Source: Christiangramia sp. (GTDB lineage Bacteria > Bacteroidota > Bacteroidia > Flavobacteriales > Flavobacteriaceae). From it: a stretch of DNA of 64,000 nucleotides. The notes below the pieces were generated by a model that searched no databases, was not told the DNA's origin, and was given only the letters and a program-made list of their open reading frames with translations. The position numbers and the translations under genes are program-made. Of this stretch, positions 49,968 through 58,879 are shown piece by piece. Numbering within the stretch: position 1 is the first letter of the stretch; each line of letters opens with the position of its first letter. The stretch is from positions 1 through 64,000 of the forward strand of contig NZ_JAPYPC010000012.1 of assembly GCF_029937855.1 (NCBI RefSeq), written 5' to 3'.

Positions 49968-50970
49968 AACGCTTACAGATAAGGTCCTCCTTGTTCTTAA
50001 AGGGCTGGCCATGGGCGCCGCAAACAAAGTTCCGGGGGTTTCTGGTGGTGTGGTTGCGTTCGTTGCCGGTTTTTATGAAGAATTTATTTATTCCCTGCAA
50101 AAGGTGAATATCAAAGCTTTTAAACTTCTTATTTCAGGAAGATTTAAAAGTTTCTATCAATACATTAACGGGAAGTTTTTAAGTCTTTTGATCCTGGGAA
50201 TGCTCATTAGTTATTTCAGTGTTTCCAAAGCACTGGACTATCTCATCGTGCATTACGAATTATATGTTTGGTCTGCTTTCTTCGGAATGATCATAGGTTC
50301 TATTTATTATATAAGTAAGGATTTTGATGAATGGGATAAAAACTCCATTCTTTTTGCAATTTTCGGTATTGTTGCAGGAATCGCCATAAGTTTCCTGGAA
50401 CCAGCCAGAGAGAATGATAATTTATGGTTTGTATTTGTTTGCGGAATGATAAGTGTTTCGGGAATGACCTTGCCCGGCCTTTCCGGTAGTTTTATCCTTA
50501 TCCTGCTCGGTAATTATGTACTTCTACTGGTAGATTCTGTAAACGCTTTATATGATACCATTGCTGAAATTATCATGCTGGATTTCAGTTTTACCGGAGA
50601 GCCTGAAAGACTGCGAATGCTTCAGGTGTTAATAGTATTTGCAGTAGGTTCCCTCGCAGGCCTTGTTTCTTTATCACACCTTTTAGGTTATGTGCTCAAA
50701 AAAAGAAAAAAAGAAACCTTTGCCGTCATTATTGGTTTTATCACAGGCTCCCTTGGTGTGGTATGGCCATGGAAAGAAAAGATATTCAAGATCAACGCTG
50801 CGGGAGATACTTTAATAGACAGGGAAGGAAATAAAATTATTGATAACTATGACAGGTACTGGCCCTCTTTTGAAACATTAGAAACCTGGCTGGCTATTGT
50901 ATTCATAATAGTTGGAATATTTATCGTTTTAGGATTGGCCTGGTATGAAAACAGAAAATCTAATCTATGA
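49954..50970 (+). CDS. DUF368 membrane protein (second copy), polyprenyl-phosphate transporter family
   Basis: A diverged paralogue of the preceding gene, with 338 residues. The N-terminal hallmark reads ANKVPGVSGGVVAFVAGFYE, and the second half has TLPGLSGSFILILLG. Extra residues lie in a loop near 290 and at the C-terminus. The two copies are translationally linked and clearly not identical, so they may differ in lipid or direction preference, or work as a pair. The start overlaps the aroE gene's upstream region, with aroE beginning in its stop codon (ATGA). Confidence 0.9.
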   Translation: MQQTRTLTDKVLLVLKGLAMGAANKVPGVSGGVVAFVAGFYEEFIYSLQKVNIKAFKLLISGRFKSFYQYINGKFLSLLILGMLISYFSVSKALDYLIVHYELYVWSAFFGMIIGSIYYISKDFDEWDKNSILFAIFGIVAGIAISFLEPARENDNLWFVFVCGMISVSGMTLPGLSGSFILILLGNYVLLLVDSVNALYDTIAEIIMLDFSFTGEPERLRMLQVLIVFAVGSLAGLVSLSHLLGYVLKKRKKETFAVIIGFITGSLGVVWPWKEKIFKINAAGDTLIDREGNKIIDNYDRYWPSFETLETWLAIVFIIVGIFIVLGLAWYENRKSNL

Positions 50971-51695
50971 GGACTTTCGGATTAATTGGAAGAAATATTG
51001 ATTACTCTTTTTCCAGAAAATATTTTGCAGAGAAATTCCAAAGCGAAAACATCAACGCTGAATATCGCAATTTTGATCTCTCTCATATAGAAATGTTTCC
51101 TGAAATCCTGAAAGAAAATGTGGTGTCTGGTTTTAATGTGACGATCCCGTACAAAGAAGTTATTATCCCTTACCTGGATCATCTCGATTCACATGCTGAA
51201 AAAATTCAGGCCGTTAACACCATAAAATTTGAAAAAGATGGTAGCATCTGCGGTTACAATACAGATTACTGGGGATTTCTGGAATCCCTAAAACCACACC
51301 TTGAATCTCCTCATTCCAAAGCAATTATCCTGGGAACAGGCGGAGCTTCCAAAGCTATTGCCTATGCACTTAAATTACTGGAAATAGATTTTAAATTTAT
51401 ATCGCGAAACCCGGAAAAAGGGCAATTCTCCTATGCAAATCTGGATGAAAAAATCATCGATTCCCATACTCTTATTATTAATTGCTCTCCTTTGGGCACC
51501 TTCCCCGATACTGAAAAACATCCGGAAATTCCTTTTGAATTTATTTCAGAAAAACACCTCATCTACGACCTTATTTATAATCCTGCGGAAACACAGTTCA
51601 TGCAACTTGCAGCGGAACAGGGCGCCAAAACTGTGAATGGTTCTGAGATGTTAAAGCTTCAGGCAGAAAAATCCTGGAACATCTGGAATTCCTGA
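50967..51695 (+). CDS. aroE: Shikimate dehydrogenase
   Basis: NADPH-dependent reduction of 3-dehydroshikimate in aromatic amino acid synthesis. The substrate part includes the N-terminal FGLIGRNIDYSFSR (Ser contacts), VSGFNVTIPYKE (Lys catalytic, about 55-66) and GYNTDYWGF (Asp). The nucleotide-binding glycine loop is ILGTGGASKAI (about 113-123), and INCSPLGTFPD is also present. Length of 242 is at the short end for AroE. It is the third gene of the DUF368 operon, a link seen in flavobacteria. Confidence 0.94.
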   Translation: MRTFGLIGRNIDYSFSRKYFAEKFQSENINAEYRNFDLSHIEMFPEILKENVVSGFNVTIPYKEVIIPYLDHLDSHAEKIQAVNTIKFEKDGSICGYNTDYWGFLESLKPHLESPHSKAIILGTGGASKAIAYALKLLEIDFKFISRNPEKGQFSYANLDEKIIDSHTLIINCSPLGTFPDTEKHPEIPFEFISEKHLIYDLIYNPAETQFMQLAAEQGAKTVNGSEMLKLQAEKSWNIWNS

Positions 51696-51744
51696 TTCTG
51701 CAATATAAATTGCGTATTGCTGCTTCATAAATAAAACCAATCCC

Positions 51745-51775
51745 TTGTCCAATTTTAGGGGAGTTGTTATCTTTC
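51745..51775 (+). promoter_or_regulatory. Promoter of the DUF349 gene
   Basis: TTG (51745-51747), 20 bases, then TATCTTTC (51768-51775), one mismatch from the consensus, 39 nt before the ATG. Confidence 0.65.
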
Positions 51776-51814
51776 AGAATTAATAGAATATGAGGAACCT
51801 TAACATTGAAAGAT

Positions 51815-54130
51815 ATGTCACAGCAAGAAAATGAGAACAAGAAGAACCTTTCCCCCGAAGATTTAGAGAAGAAAGAAAATAAGAAGACTTCAGAGGAAAA
51901 GACTTCAGAGGAAAGCACAGCGGAAATGACGGATAAGCCTGTGGATGAAGTAAAAAAGGAAGACTCAAAGGAAGTTTCTTCCGAAGAAAAGGCTGAGGAA
52001 TCAACAGATCATGAAGATGCGATGCTTCATGAATCGGCTACCGGGAAAGCCACTTCAGATAAAATTTTCAGAGAAAAGAAAAATCCGGATGAAGATCCCT
52101 ATACACATATGGAAGAAACGGAGGATGTAGAGAACCCATTTTTTAAAGAGCCTGAATTTAAAGGGGATCAGACTGAAAAAAAGGAAAAGCCTAAAGAAAA
52201 ATTATCAGATTCTACAGATCATGAGGATGCCATTATTTCAGAATCTGAATCTAAAATTCAAAAAAGTGAAGATTCAGAAGAAGAAACAGAGAGCGATATC
52301 GGTGATGCCGTGGTAGGTGAAAGTAAGAAATCTTCAGGAAACCACGAGGAAGATATTAACAGTGCCGTAGCTGAAGATAGTGAGGATGAAAGTGCCACCG
52401 AGCGCCATAATATTGAGAAAAAGGACTATCATTCTATGAGCAAGGAAGCCCTGGCAGATGAGCTAGAGAAACTTCTGAAGAACGAGAAAATCCAGGCGAT
52501 TAAAGAACATGTAGCTGAAATTCGGGCAGAATTCAATGCAAAGTTCGATGAAGAGATGGAAGAGAAAAAAGAAGATTTTCTTGCCGATGGCGGAAATATT
52601 ATTGACTTCCATTATTCTACTCCGCTGAAGAAAAGGTTCAACTCAATTTATTTTGATTACAAGGAGCAAAGAAATAATTATTATAAACGCCTGAAAAAGG
52701 ATCTTAATGAAAATCTTCAAAGGCGACTGGAACTTATTGAAGAACTAAAAGGCCTTATTGATGTTGAAGAAAATATCAATACCACGTATAACCATTTTAA
52801 AGAAATTCAGGAAAAGTGGCGTACGGCCGGTCCTATTCCCAGAGATCGCTACAATAATGTATGGAACACCTACCATCACCATGTAGAAAATTTCTATGAT
52901 TTCCTTCACCTCAACAGGGAATTCAGGGATATGGATTTTAAACATAACCTGGAACAAAAACTAAAGGTGATAGATCGTGCTGAAGAGCTTCTTCAGGAAA
53001 AAGATGTAAACCGTGCCTTTCGGGAACTTCAGATGCTGCATAAAATGTGGAAGGAAGAACTTGGTCCGGTTGCGCGGGAGTATCGCGAAGATATATGGGA
53101 AAGATTTAGCACTGCCACCAAAAGAATTCATGATAAAAGACAGGAATATTTTAACAGCCTGGATGAACAGTATGAAAAAAACTGGGAGCGTAAGCAGGAG
53201 ATTATAGAAAAAATTAAAGAAATCGCCGATCAGGATTTTGACAGCCACAATAAATGGCAGCAAAAGATAAAGGAAATCGAGTCTTTGCGTGAAGAATTCT
53301 TTAATGCCGGCAAAGTTCCACGCAACAAAAACCAGGAAACCTGGAATGCATTTAAAGAAAATGTTCGTCGGTTTAACCGGAAGAAAAATGCTTTTTACAA
53401 GAACCTGAAAAAGCAACAATATGAGAACCTTGAAAAAAAGAAAGAACTTATTAAGATAGCTGAAGATAATAAGGATAGTGACGATTTTAAGACCGTTACC
53501 CCTTTGATGAAAAAAATTCAGACTGACTGGAAAAAAGTGGGGCATGTTCCCAGAAAAGACAGTGATAAAGTTTGGAAACAGTTTAAAAAAGCCTGTAACC
53601 ATTACTTTGACAGGCTGCATGCTCAAAAGAACGAAGACAACAAGGAAGAGGTAGAAGCTTTTGAAAAGAAGAAAAATATCCTTGACAAAGTGAAGGCCAT
53701 TGAACTTTCCGGAACCAAAAAAGAAGACCTTGCCAAGATCAAAGAACAGATCAATGCCTGGAAAGAGATTGGAAAAGTACCTTATAACAAACGTTTTATA
53801 GAAGGGAAGTTCAATAAAGCTTTGGATCAACTATTCAAGAAAATGGATATTGATAATACCAAGGCTGAAATGATGAAGTATGAAAATAAGGTACAGGCGC
53901 TGGATAATGCTGATGATGATAAAAGAATAAGGAATGAACATTATTTTCTGACTAAAAAGATTGAAGAAACCAAAGCTGAAATAAGACAGTTAGAGAATAA
54001 TCTTCAATTCTTCTCTAACGTTGATGATGATAATCCTTTGGTAAAGGAAGTACATAAGAATATTGCTAACCATAAAGCCGATCTTGAAGTTTGGAAAGAA
54101 AAACTGGAAAAGATCAAATCGCTTTATTAA
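51815..54130 (+). CDS. DUF349 repeat protein with acidic N-terminal region
   Basis: A 771-residue cytoplasmic protein. The first 200 residues are extremely acidic and low in complexity, with degenerate copies of STDHEDA (near 63 and 133). From about 215 on it is an alpha-helical array with five DUF349 repeats, recognised by W..xG.(V/I)PR cores near residues 334, 411, 495, 572 and 648. A C-terminal coiled coil follows (about 690-771). DUF349 proteins are linked to RNA or ribosome-related roles in some bacteria, but the function here is unknown. I use the ATG at 51815, not the in-frame TTG at 51806. Confidence 0.88.
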   Translation: MSQQENENKKNLSPEDLEKKENKKTSEEKTSEESTAEMTDKPVDEVKKEDSKEVSSEEKAEESTDHEDAMLHESATGKATSDKIFREKKNPDEDPYTHMEETEDVENPFFKEPEFKGDQTEKKEKPKEKLSDSTDHEDAIISESESKIQKSEDSEEETESDIGDAVVGESKKSSGNHEEDINSAVAEDSEDESATERHNIEKKDYHSMSKEALADELEKLLKNEKIQAIKEHVAEIRAEFNAKFDEEMEEKKEDFLADGGNIIDFHYSTPLKKRFNSIYFDYKEQRNNYYKRLKKDLNENLQRRLELIEELKGLIDVEENINTTYNHFKEIQEKWRTAGPIPRDRYNNVWNTYHHHVENFYDFLHLNREFRDMDFKHNLEQKLKVIDRAEELLQEKDVNRAFRELQMLHKMWKEELGPVAREYREDIWERFSTATKRIHDKRQEYFNSLDEQYEKNWERKQEIIEKIKEIADQDFDSHNKWQQKIKEIESLREEFFNAGKVPRNKNQETWNAFKENVRRFNRKKNAFYKNLKKQQYENLEKKKELIKIAEDNKDSDDFKTVTPLMKKIQTDWKKVGHVPRKDSDKVWKQFKKACNHYFDRLHAQKNEDNKEEVEAFEKKKNILDKVKAIELSGTKKEDLAKIKEQINAWKEIGKVPYNKRFIEGKFNKALDQLFKKMDIDNTKAEMMKYENKVQALDNADDDKRIRNEHYFLTKKIEETKAEIRQLENNLQFFSNVDDDNPLVKEVHKNIANHKADLEVWKEKLEKIKSLY

Positions 54131-54140
54131 TTAAAATTCC

Positions 54141-54767
54141 ATGCCTTGCAGCTTATGCAATTGCACCACCCGGTTTTTTGAGAGTGTTCAGGAACGGGAA
54201 TATGTGCAGTGTACAGGTTGCAGGGCAATTTTTCTCTCCCCTGAATATTATTTAAGTCCGCAGGCAGAAAAATACAGGTACATTCTGCACAATAATGATG
54301 TAGATGACCCCGGATATATTCATTTTGCGAGTCCGATTATTAACCAGATCAAATCTGATTTTGACAATGATTCAAAAGGTCTGGATTTTGGATGTGGTAC
54401 GGGTCCCGTGATCACTTCAGAATTGGAAAAATCAGGATTTAATTTAACACTTTATGATCCCTATTTTCAACCGAATAATAAAGTTCTGAAAAATACCTAC
54501 GATTTTATTATCTGCTGTGAAGTCATGGAACATTTTCAAAATCCATTGCAGGAATTTAAGCTTCTTCGCTCTTTGCTGAAAGATAGGGGGAAACTATATT
54601 GTAAAACCGGGGTCTGGAATAAGAAGATAGATTTTCAGGGCTGGCACTATAAAAATGATCTAACCCATGTGATTTTTTATAGTAAAGAGACCTTGGAATG
54701 GCTTAAGACAAGTTTGAATTTCTCAGCCTTGAATATATGTGATGATCTTATTGTTTTTAGCGCCTGA
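54141..54767 (+). CDS. Class I SAM-dependent methyltransferase with N-terminal Cys cluster
   Basis: A 208-residue protein. The N-terminus has a zinc-ribbon-like pair, CSLCNC (about 3-8) and CTGC (about 23-26). The Rossmann methyltransferase core follows, with LDFGCGTGPV (SAM-binding motif I, about 76-85), LYDPY and ICCEVMEHF (motif with MEH typical of UbiE-like/methyltransf_23 proteins). The substrate is unknown. It starts 10 nt after the DUF349 gene, and its stop immediately abuts the convergent mazG stop. Confidence 0.85.
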   Translation: MPCSLCNCTTRFFESVQEREYVQCTGCRAIFLSPEYYLSPQAEKYRYILHNNDVDDPGYIHFASPIINQIKSDFDNDSKGLDFGCGTGPVITSELEKSGFNLTLYDPYFQPNNKVLKNTYDFIICCEVMEHFQNPLQEFKLLRSLLKDRGKLYCKTGVWNKKIDFQGWHYKNDLTHVIFYSKETLEWLKTSLNFSALNICDDLIVFSA

Positions 54768-55541
54768 TCACTGTTTTTTGGCTTCATTCCAGAAAACATC
54801 CATTTCGGTCAGCGTCATATCTTTCAGGGCTTTATTATTCTCCTTTGCTTTTCTTTCTAGATACTGAAATCTTTTTATGAATTTTTTATTGGTCCGTTCC
54901 AGCGCATTTTCCGGGTTTACATTAAGAAATCGGGCATAATTGACCATAGAAAAAAGCACATCCCCAAATTCAGCTTCTATTTCATCCAGGTTATTTTCAT
55001 TGACTTCGTGCTGAAGTTCTTCCAGTTCTTCCTTAAGCTTTTCAAACACCTGTTGCGGTTCTTCCCAGTCGAAACCAACTCCGGCAACCTTATCCTGTAT
55101 CCTGTTTGCCTTAACGATCGCGGGTAAAGATCGGGGCACACCCTCCAAAACACTTTGCTTACCTTCCTTTAATTTAAGATTTTCCCAGTTCCTCTTTACG
55201 TCCTCTTCATCTTCAACTTTCACATCACCATAGATATGGGGATGCCTATCGATTAACTTATCACAAATACTATTAGCTACATCGGCAATATCAAAATCAT
55301 TGGTTTCGCTTCCAATTTTGGAATAAAAAACCAGATGCAGTAACACATCGCCAAGTTCTTTTTTAATTTCCTCCATATCCTTATCCAGGATCGCGTCTCC
55401 AAGTTCGTAAGTTTCCTCTATGGTAAGATGTCTAAGGGATTCCATGGTTTGCTTTCTATCCCAGGGACACTGCTCCCGGAGCTCATCCATAATAGTTAAT
55501 AATCTATCGAATGCTTTAAGCTGATCTTCTCTGGAATTCAT
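54768..55541 (-). CDS. mazG: MazG-type nucleoside triphosphate pyrophosphohydrolase
   Basis: Hydrolyses NTPs to NMPs and pyrophosphate, removing aberrant nucleotides. Two MazG domains are visible. The first has ETYELGDAI and KELGDVLLHLVFY (metal-binding ExxE/ExxD, about 50-80). The second has EEPQQVFEKLKEELEELQ and EAEFGDVLFSMVNYARFL. I use the ATG at 55541 (257 residues), matching E. coli MazG from the first residues (MNSREDQLKAFDRLLTIM). An in-frame extension to 55679 would run over the tRNA-His gene and its terminator, so it is rejected. Confidence 0.94.
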   Translation of the reverse strand: MNSREDQLKAFDRLLTIMDELREQCPWDRKQTMESLRHLTIEETYELGDAILDKDMEEIKKELGDVLLHLVFYSKIGSETNDFDIADVANSICDKLIDRHPHIYGDVKVEDEEDVKRNWENLKLKEGKQSVLEGVPRSLPAIVKANRIQDKVAGVGFDWEEPQQVFEKLKEELEELQHEVNENNLDEIEAEFGDVLFSMVNYARFLNVNPENALERTNKKFIKRFQYLERKAKENNKALKDMTLTEMDVFWNEAKKQ

Positions 55542-55599
55542 GCGGAAATTGATTTTGGTAAAAATAAGATTTAGAGTCCTGAAACTTGAATTTAAAACA

Positions 55600-55628
55600 C
55601 AAAAAAAGTCCTTCATTTCTGAAGGACT
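55600..55628 (-). terminator. Intrinsic terminator of tRNA-His
   Basis: On the minus strand AGTCCTTCA and TGAAGGACT (9 bp, 55628-55607) close a 4-nt loop and are followed by a T run of seven. It lies 9 nt past the tRNA 3' end. Confidence 0.9.
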
Positions 55629-55637
55629 CTGCTTTTG

Positions 55638-55712
55638 GGTGGAAGACCGGTTTCGAACCGGCGACCTCCGGAACCACAATCCGGCGCTCTAACCAGCTGA
55701 GCTACAACCACC
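55638..55712 (-). tRNA. tRNA-His (anticodon GTG)
   Basis: The minus strand reads GGTGGTTG, then TA, a D-arm GCTC/GAGC, and an anticodon arm CCGGA-TTGTGGT-TCCGG with GTG. The T-arm is GCCGG-TTCGAAA-CCGGT, and the 3' acceptor is CTTCCAC with C73. The encoded G at -1 (55712) pairs with C73, as required for tRNA-His. The CCA end is not encoded. The acceptor stem has U-U oppositions at pairs 5-68 and 6-67, which is unusual. The promoter and terminator are both in place. Confidence 0.93.
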
Positions 55713-55728
55713 ATGTGATTAGCGGTTG

Positions 55729-55758
55729 CAAATGTAAGTTATTTCAACAATTTCGCAA
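55729..55758 (-). promoter_or_regulatory. Promoter of tRNA-His
   Basis: On the minus strand TTG (55758-55756), 19 bases, then TACATTTG (55736-55729), an exact consensus with ideal spacing, 17 nt before the tRNA. Confidence 0.85.
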
Positions 55759-55772
55759 AGAAAAAAATTCAA

Positions 55773-56489
55773 TTAAATAAGGTCAAAGATCGAATCTACC
55801 GCTACATTTCTTTCAACGTTAAATCCTTCAGCATGCTCTGTATTGATTAATCTTCCCATGTCCTGGGCACGGTAGGTAATGCTATCCAGAAAGTTACTGC
55901 TAGAAATAGGTGTTGCCGGCTCGCTATTTTTTTCATCGTAAAACTGGGATTTGTATGCTAAAACCGACTCTAGTTTTTTATCTAAATATCCCGTAATATC
56001 CACTACAAAGTCAGGTTGAAGATTCTTCCACTGTATATAATGAAACACATGTTTTGGTCTCCAGGCAGCTTGTTTATTGCCATCCATGATCGTTTCTATT
56101 TTCCTGAGTCCGCTTAAAAAACAGGCGTCACCTACTAATTGCGCAGCTTTACCGTGATCTATATGCCGGTCTTCAACAGCATTGCAAAGAACGATCTCAG
56201 GTTTATATTTTCTTATGATCTTGATCACTTCCAGTTTATGAGCCGTATTATTTTCAAAAAAGGCATCACTGAATTCAAGATTATGCCGCATTTTAACACC
56301 GAGAATTGCAGCTGCGGCCTGGGCTTCTTTATCCCTTATCTCCGCAGATCCCCGTGTTCCAAGTTCTCCCCTGGTAAGATCCAGGATTCCAACTTTCTTA
56401 CCGCGATCTACCTCTTTTGCTATAGTTCCTGAGCAGCTTAACTCCACATCATCGGGGTGTGCACCTACTGCCAGTATATCTAATTTCAT
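55773..56489 (-). CDS. bshB1: Bacillithiol biosynthesis deacetylase BshB1
   Basis: Zinc-dependent deacetylase that removes the acetyl group from GlcNAc-malate in bacillithiol synthesis. It starts MKLDILAVGAHPDDVELSCSG with the AHPDD zinc motif (about 10-14). LTRGELGTRGS (about 38-48) is diagnostic of BshB1, and HIDHGKAAQL (third ligand, His region near 110) is present. The C-terminal AEGFNVERNVAVD block also fits. Length of 238 is typical. It lies 12 nt after the trans-sulfuration gene stop, consistent with a sulfur/thiol metabolism operon. Confidence 0.93.
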   Translation of the reverse strand: MKLDILAVGAHPDDVELSCSGTIAKEVDRGKKVGILDLTRGELGTRGSAEIRDKEAQAAAAILGVKMRHNLEFSDAFFENNTAHKLEVIKIIRKYKPEIVLCNAVEDRHIDHGKAAQLVGDACFLSGLRKIETIMDGNKQAAWRPKHVFHYIQWKNLQPDFVVDITGYLDKKLESVLAYKSQFYDEKNSEPATPISSSNFLDSITYRAQDMGRLINTEHAEGFNVERNVAVDSIFDLI

Positions 56490-56501
56490 ATAAAATTCAT
56501 T

Positions 56502-57653
56502 CTAATTCTTAGCTTTTTTAATCGCCTGCTTAAGATCCTCTATAAGATCTTCATTTTCTTCAATTCCCACAGAAAACCGGAGTAAATTATCCTTTATCCC
56601 CTGATTGTTTCTTTCCTCTTCGGTTAACAAACCATGAGAGGTTTGAGAAGGAAGTAAAATGGTACTTTCTACTCCTGCAAGGCTCATGGAAGGTTTAATA
56701 AGTTTTAAAGCCTTCATAAATGCGGAAGCATTGATCTTTTCATTCAGTTCAAAAGATAACATTCCGCCAAAACCGTGCATTTGTTTTTTTGCCAATGCAT
56801 GATCTGGATGAGACTTCAGGCCGGGATAATAAACACTGGAAACATCTGAATGTTCATCTAAAAATTCTGCCAATTTCATCGCGTTTTCATTCTGGGCTTT
56901 TACTCTAATTCCCATGGTCTTGATACTACGTTCCAACAGCCATACCGTATAATCACTAAGACTTCCTCCAAAATTTTTAGCCATCTGAAAGATCCTTTCA
57001 ATATTTTCTTCCGAAGAAATGACCGTTCCAGCAAGAATATCACTGTGACCACCCATATATTTTGTTGCCGAATGCAGCACGATATCAATGCCAAAATCTA
57101 TTGGATTTTGATTTACCGGTGAGGCAAACGTATTATCTATCATACTCACCAGGCCATGTTCCCTGGCCAATTTAGCCACCGCTTCCATATCTGTAAGTTT
57201 CAGTAAAGGATTGGAAGGAGTTTCAATATAGATCACCCTGGTATTATCTTTAATTTCAGCTTTTAAAGATTCGGCACTGGCATCATTTGCAAAGCTGTAT
57301 TCAATTCCGAATTTATTAAACTCCTCTACTGCCAGATTACTGGTACCACCATATAAAGAATCCTGGAATACCACATGATCTCCAGAGCTCAGAAATGCCA
57401 TAAGGGAAGTACTCACTGCGGCCATTCCACTCCCAAAGATCAGGGATGCTTCACCATGTTCCAGCGCTGCCATCTTTTTTGCAAGCGCCACCTGATTTGG
57501 CGTGTTAAAATATCGTGGATAACGTTTGGTTTCAACATCTTCGAATGCATAAGAAGTAGACATATATAAAGGAGAAACTGCGCCCTTAAATTCTTTATCT
57601 TCTAATTCCCCAACGTGGGTGCAAATGGTATTGATACCTTTAGAATTACTCAT
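56502..57653 (-). CDS. Cys/Met metabolism PLP enzyme (trans-sulfuration family)
   Basis: A 383-residue fold-type I PLP enzyme of the cystathionine gamma-synthase/lyase and O-acyl-homoserine sulfhydrylase family. Conserved parts are GEASLIFGSGMAAVST (near 66-81), YIETPSNPLL, IDNTFASP and the PLP lysine in HSATKYMGGHSD (about 194-205). GTVISSE follows, with a C-terminal SLAGVESTI. Which family reaction it performs is not resolvable by eye. The operon with bshB1 fits a role in cysteine supply for bacillithiol. Confidence 0.92.
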   Translation of the reverse strand: MSNSKGINTICTHVGELEDKEFKGAVSPLYMSTSYAFEDVETKRYPRYFNTPNQVALAKKMAALEHGEASLIFGSGMAAVSTSLMAFLSSGDHVVFQDSLYGGTSNLAVEEFNKFGIEYSFANDASAESLKAEIKDNTRVIYIETPSNPLLKLTDMEAVAKLAREHGLVSMIDNTFASPVNQNPIDFGIDIVLHSATKYMGGHSDILAGTVISSEENIERIFQMAKNFGGSLSDYTVWLLERSIKTMGIRVKAQNENAMKLAEFLDEHSDVSSVYYPGLKSHPDHALAKKQMHGFGGMLSFELNEKINASAFMKALKLIKPSMSLAGVESTILLPSQTSHGLLTEEERNNQGIKDNLLRFSVGIEENEDLIEDLKQAIKKAKN

Positions 57654-57831
57654 AAAGTTTTTTTTAGAAAATTGAGCCCTAATGTACTAAGAATTCTATT
57701 AAAATCAGTTCTTCTCTGTAGTTCTGGACAATGCATAAAAACAGACGTTAATTAAAGTTAAACCTTGAGCCCTGCCTCTGCTGATGCCTTTCTTTTTTGG
57801 TATCTTGACAATTGAATAAAAAATTGACTTA

Positions 57832-58878
57832 ATGAAAAATATAAACGCTTACGCAGCGAAATCGAATGACGCAGAGCTAGAACCATTTGATATTGAAAGA
57901 AGAGAAATTTTAGCAGATGATGTAAAAATTGAAATCGATTATTGCGGAGTTTGCCATAGCGATATTCACCAGGTAAGAAATGACTGGGGAAATAGCAAAT
58001 ATCCTGTTGTGCCAGGACATGAGATAATCGGTCGGGTTACAGAAGTGGGAAAAGATGTAAAGAATTATAAAAAAGGAGATTTGGTAGGTGTTGGTTGTAT
58101 GGTAGATTCCTGCCAGGAATGCCAGTCCTGTAAAGATGACCTGGAGCAGTATTGTGAAAATGGAATGACCGCTACTTACAACGGAAAAGATAAACATCTT
58201 GGAGGCCATACCTTTGGTGGCTATTCTGAAATGATCGTGGTTAAAGAAAAATTTGTACTTAAAGTTCCTGAAAATCTGGATACAAAAGCTGTGGCACCCT
58301 TACTTTGCGCAGGTATCACCACCTGGTCACCCTTGCGCCAGTGGAATGTAAAGAAAGGTAATAAGGTTGGTGTTGTAGGTCTTGGTGGTCTGGGACATAT
58401 GGGTGTGAAATTTGCCAGCGCCCTGGGTGCTCATACGGTAATGATCACTACTTCTCCCGGAAAAGCTGAAGATGCTAAAAAACTGGGAGCAGATGAAGTT
58501 CTTATTTCCAAGGACGAAGACGAAATGAAAAAGCACCAGGGCACTTTTGATTTTATACTGAATACGGTTCCTGTTGGTCATGATACCAACCCTTATATCG
58601 GATTATTAAAAAGGGACGCAACCATGGCATTGGTGGGCGCTATTGATGAAATAGATATACACGGTGGCGGACTTATCATGGGCAGAAAAAGACTTGCCGG
58701 TTCCTTAATTGGGGGAATTAAAGAAACCCAGGAGATGCTGGATTTTTGTGGAGAGCATGATATCGTTTCAGATATCGAAATGATCGATATTCAAAATATC
58801 AATGAAGCTTACGATCGTGTTGTAAACTCTGATGTGAAATATAGATTTGTAATAGACATGAAATCTTTAAAAAATTAA
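57832..58878 (+). CDS. Zinc-dependent NAD(P)-alcohol dehydrogenase (YahK/CAD-type)
   Basis: A medium-chain dehydrogenase of 348 residues. Catalytic zinc ligands are Cys41 and His63-Glu64 in GHEIIGRV. Structural zinc Cys are at 94, 97, 100 and 108. The nucleotide loop is GLGGLGHMG (about 182-190). It resembles the cinnamyl-alcohol-dehydrogenase branch, which reduces broad aldehydes with NADPH in the cytoplasm. The physiological substrate is unknown. The next gene starts 1 nt after its stop, so the two are co-transcribed. Confidence 0.93.
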   Translation: MKNINAYAAKSNDAELEPFDIERREILADDVKIEIDYCGVCHSDIHQVRNDWGNSKYPVVPGHEIIGRVTEVGKDVKNYKKGDLVGVGCMVDSCQECQSCKDDLEQYCENGMTATYNGKDKHLGGHTFGGYSEMIVVKEKFVLKVPENLDTKAVAPLLCAGITTWSPLRQWNVKKGNKVGVVGLGGLGHMGVKFASALGAHTVMITTSPGKAEDAKKLGADEVLISKDEDEMKKHQGTFDFILNTVPVGHDTNPYIGLLKRDATMALVGAIDEIDIHGGGLIMGRKRLAGSLIGGIKETQEMLDFCGEHDIVSDIEMIDIQNINEAYDRVVNSDVKYRFVIDMKSLKN

Positions 58879-58879
58879 T

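Noticed and set aside
52961-53830. Long open frame (289 codons) on the minus strand opposite the DUF349 gene
   Set aside because: It is rich in Phe, Leu and Ile because it mirrors Lys/Glu codons of the real gene. No family, no start context, and it lies wholly inside a strong coding region.
55542-55679. In-frame N-terminal extension of MazG
   Set aside because: It would run through the tRNA-His gene and its terminator. The family start fits the ATG at 55541.
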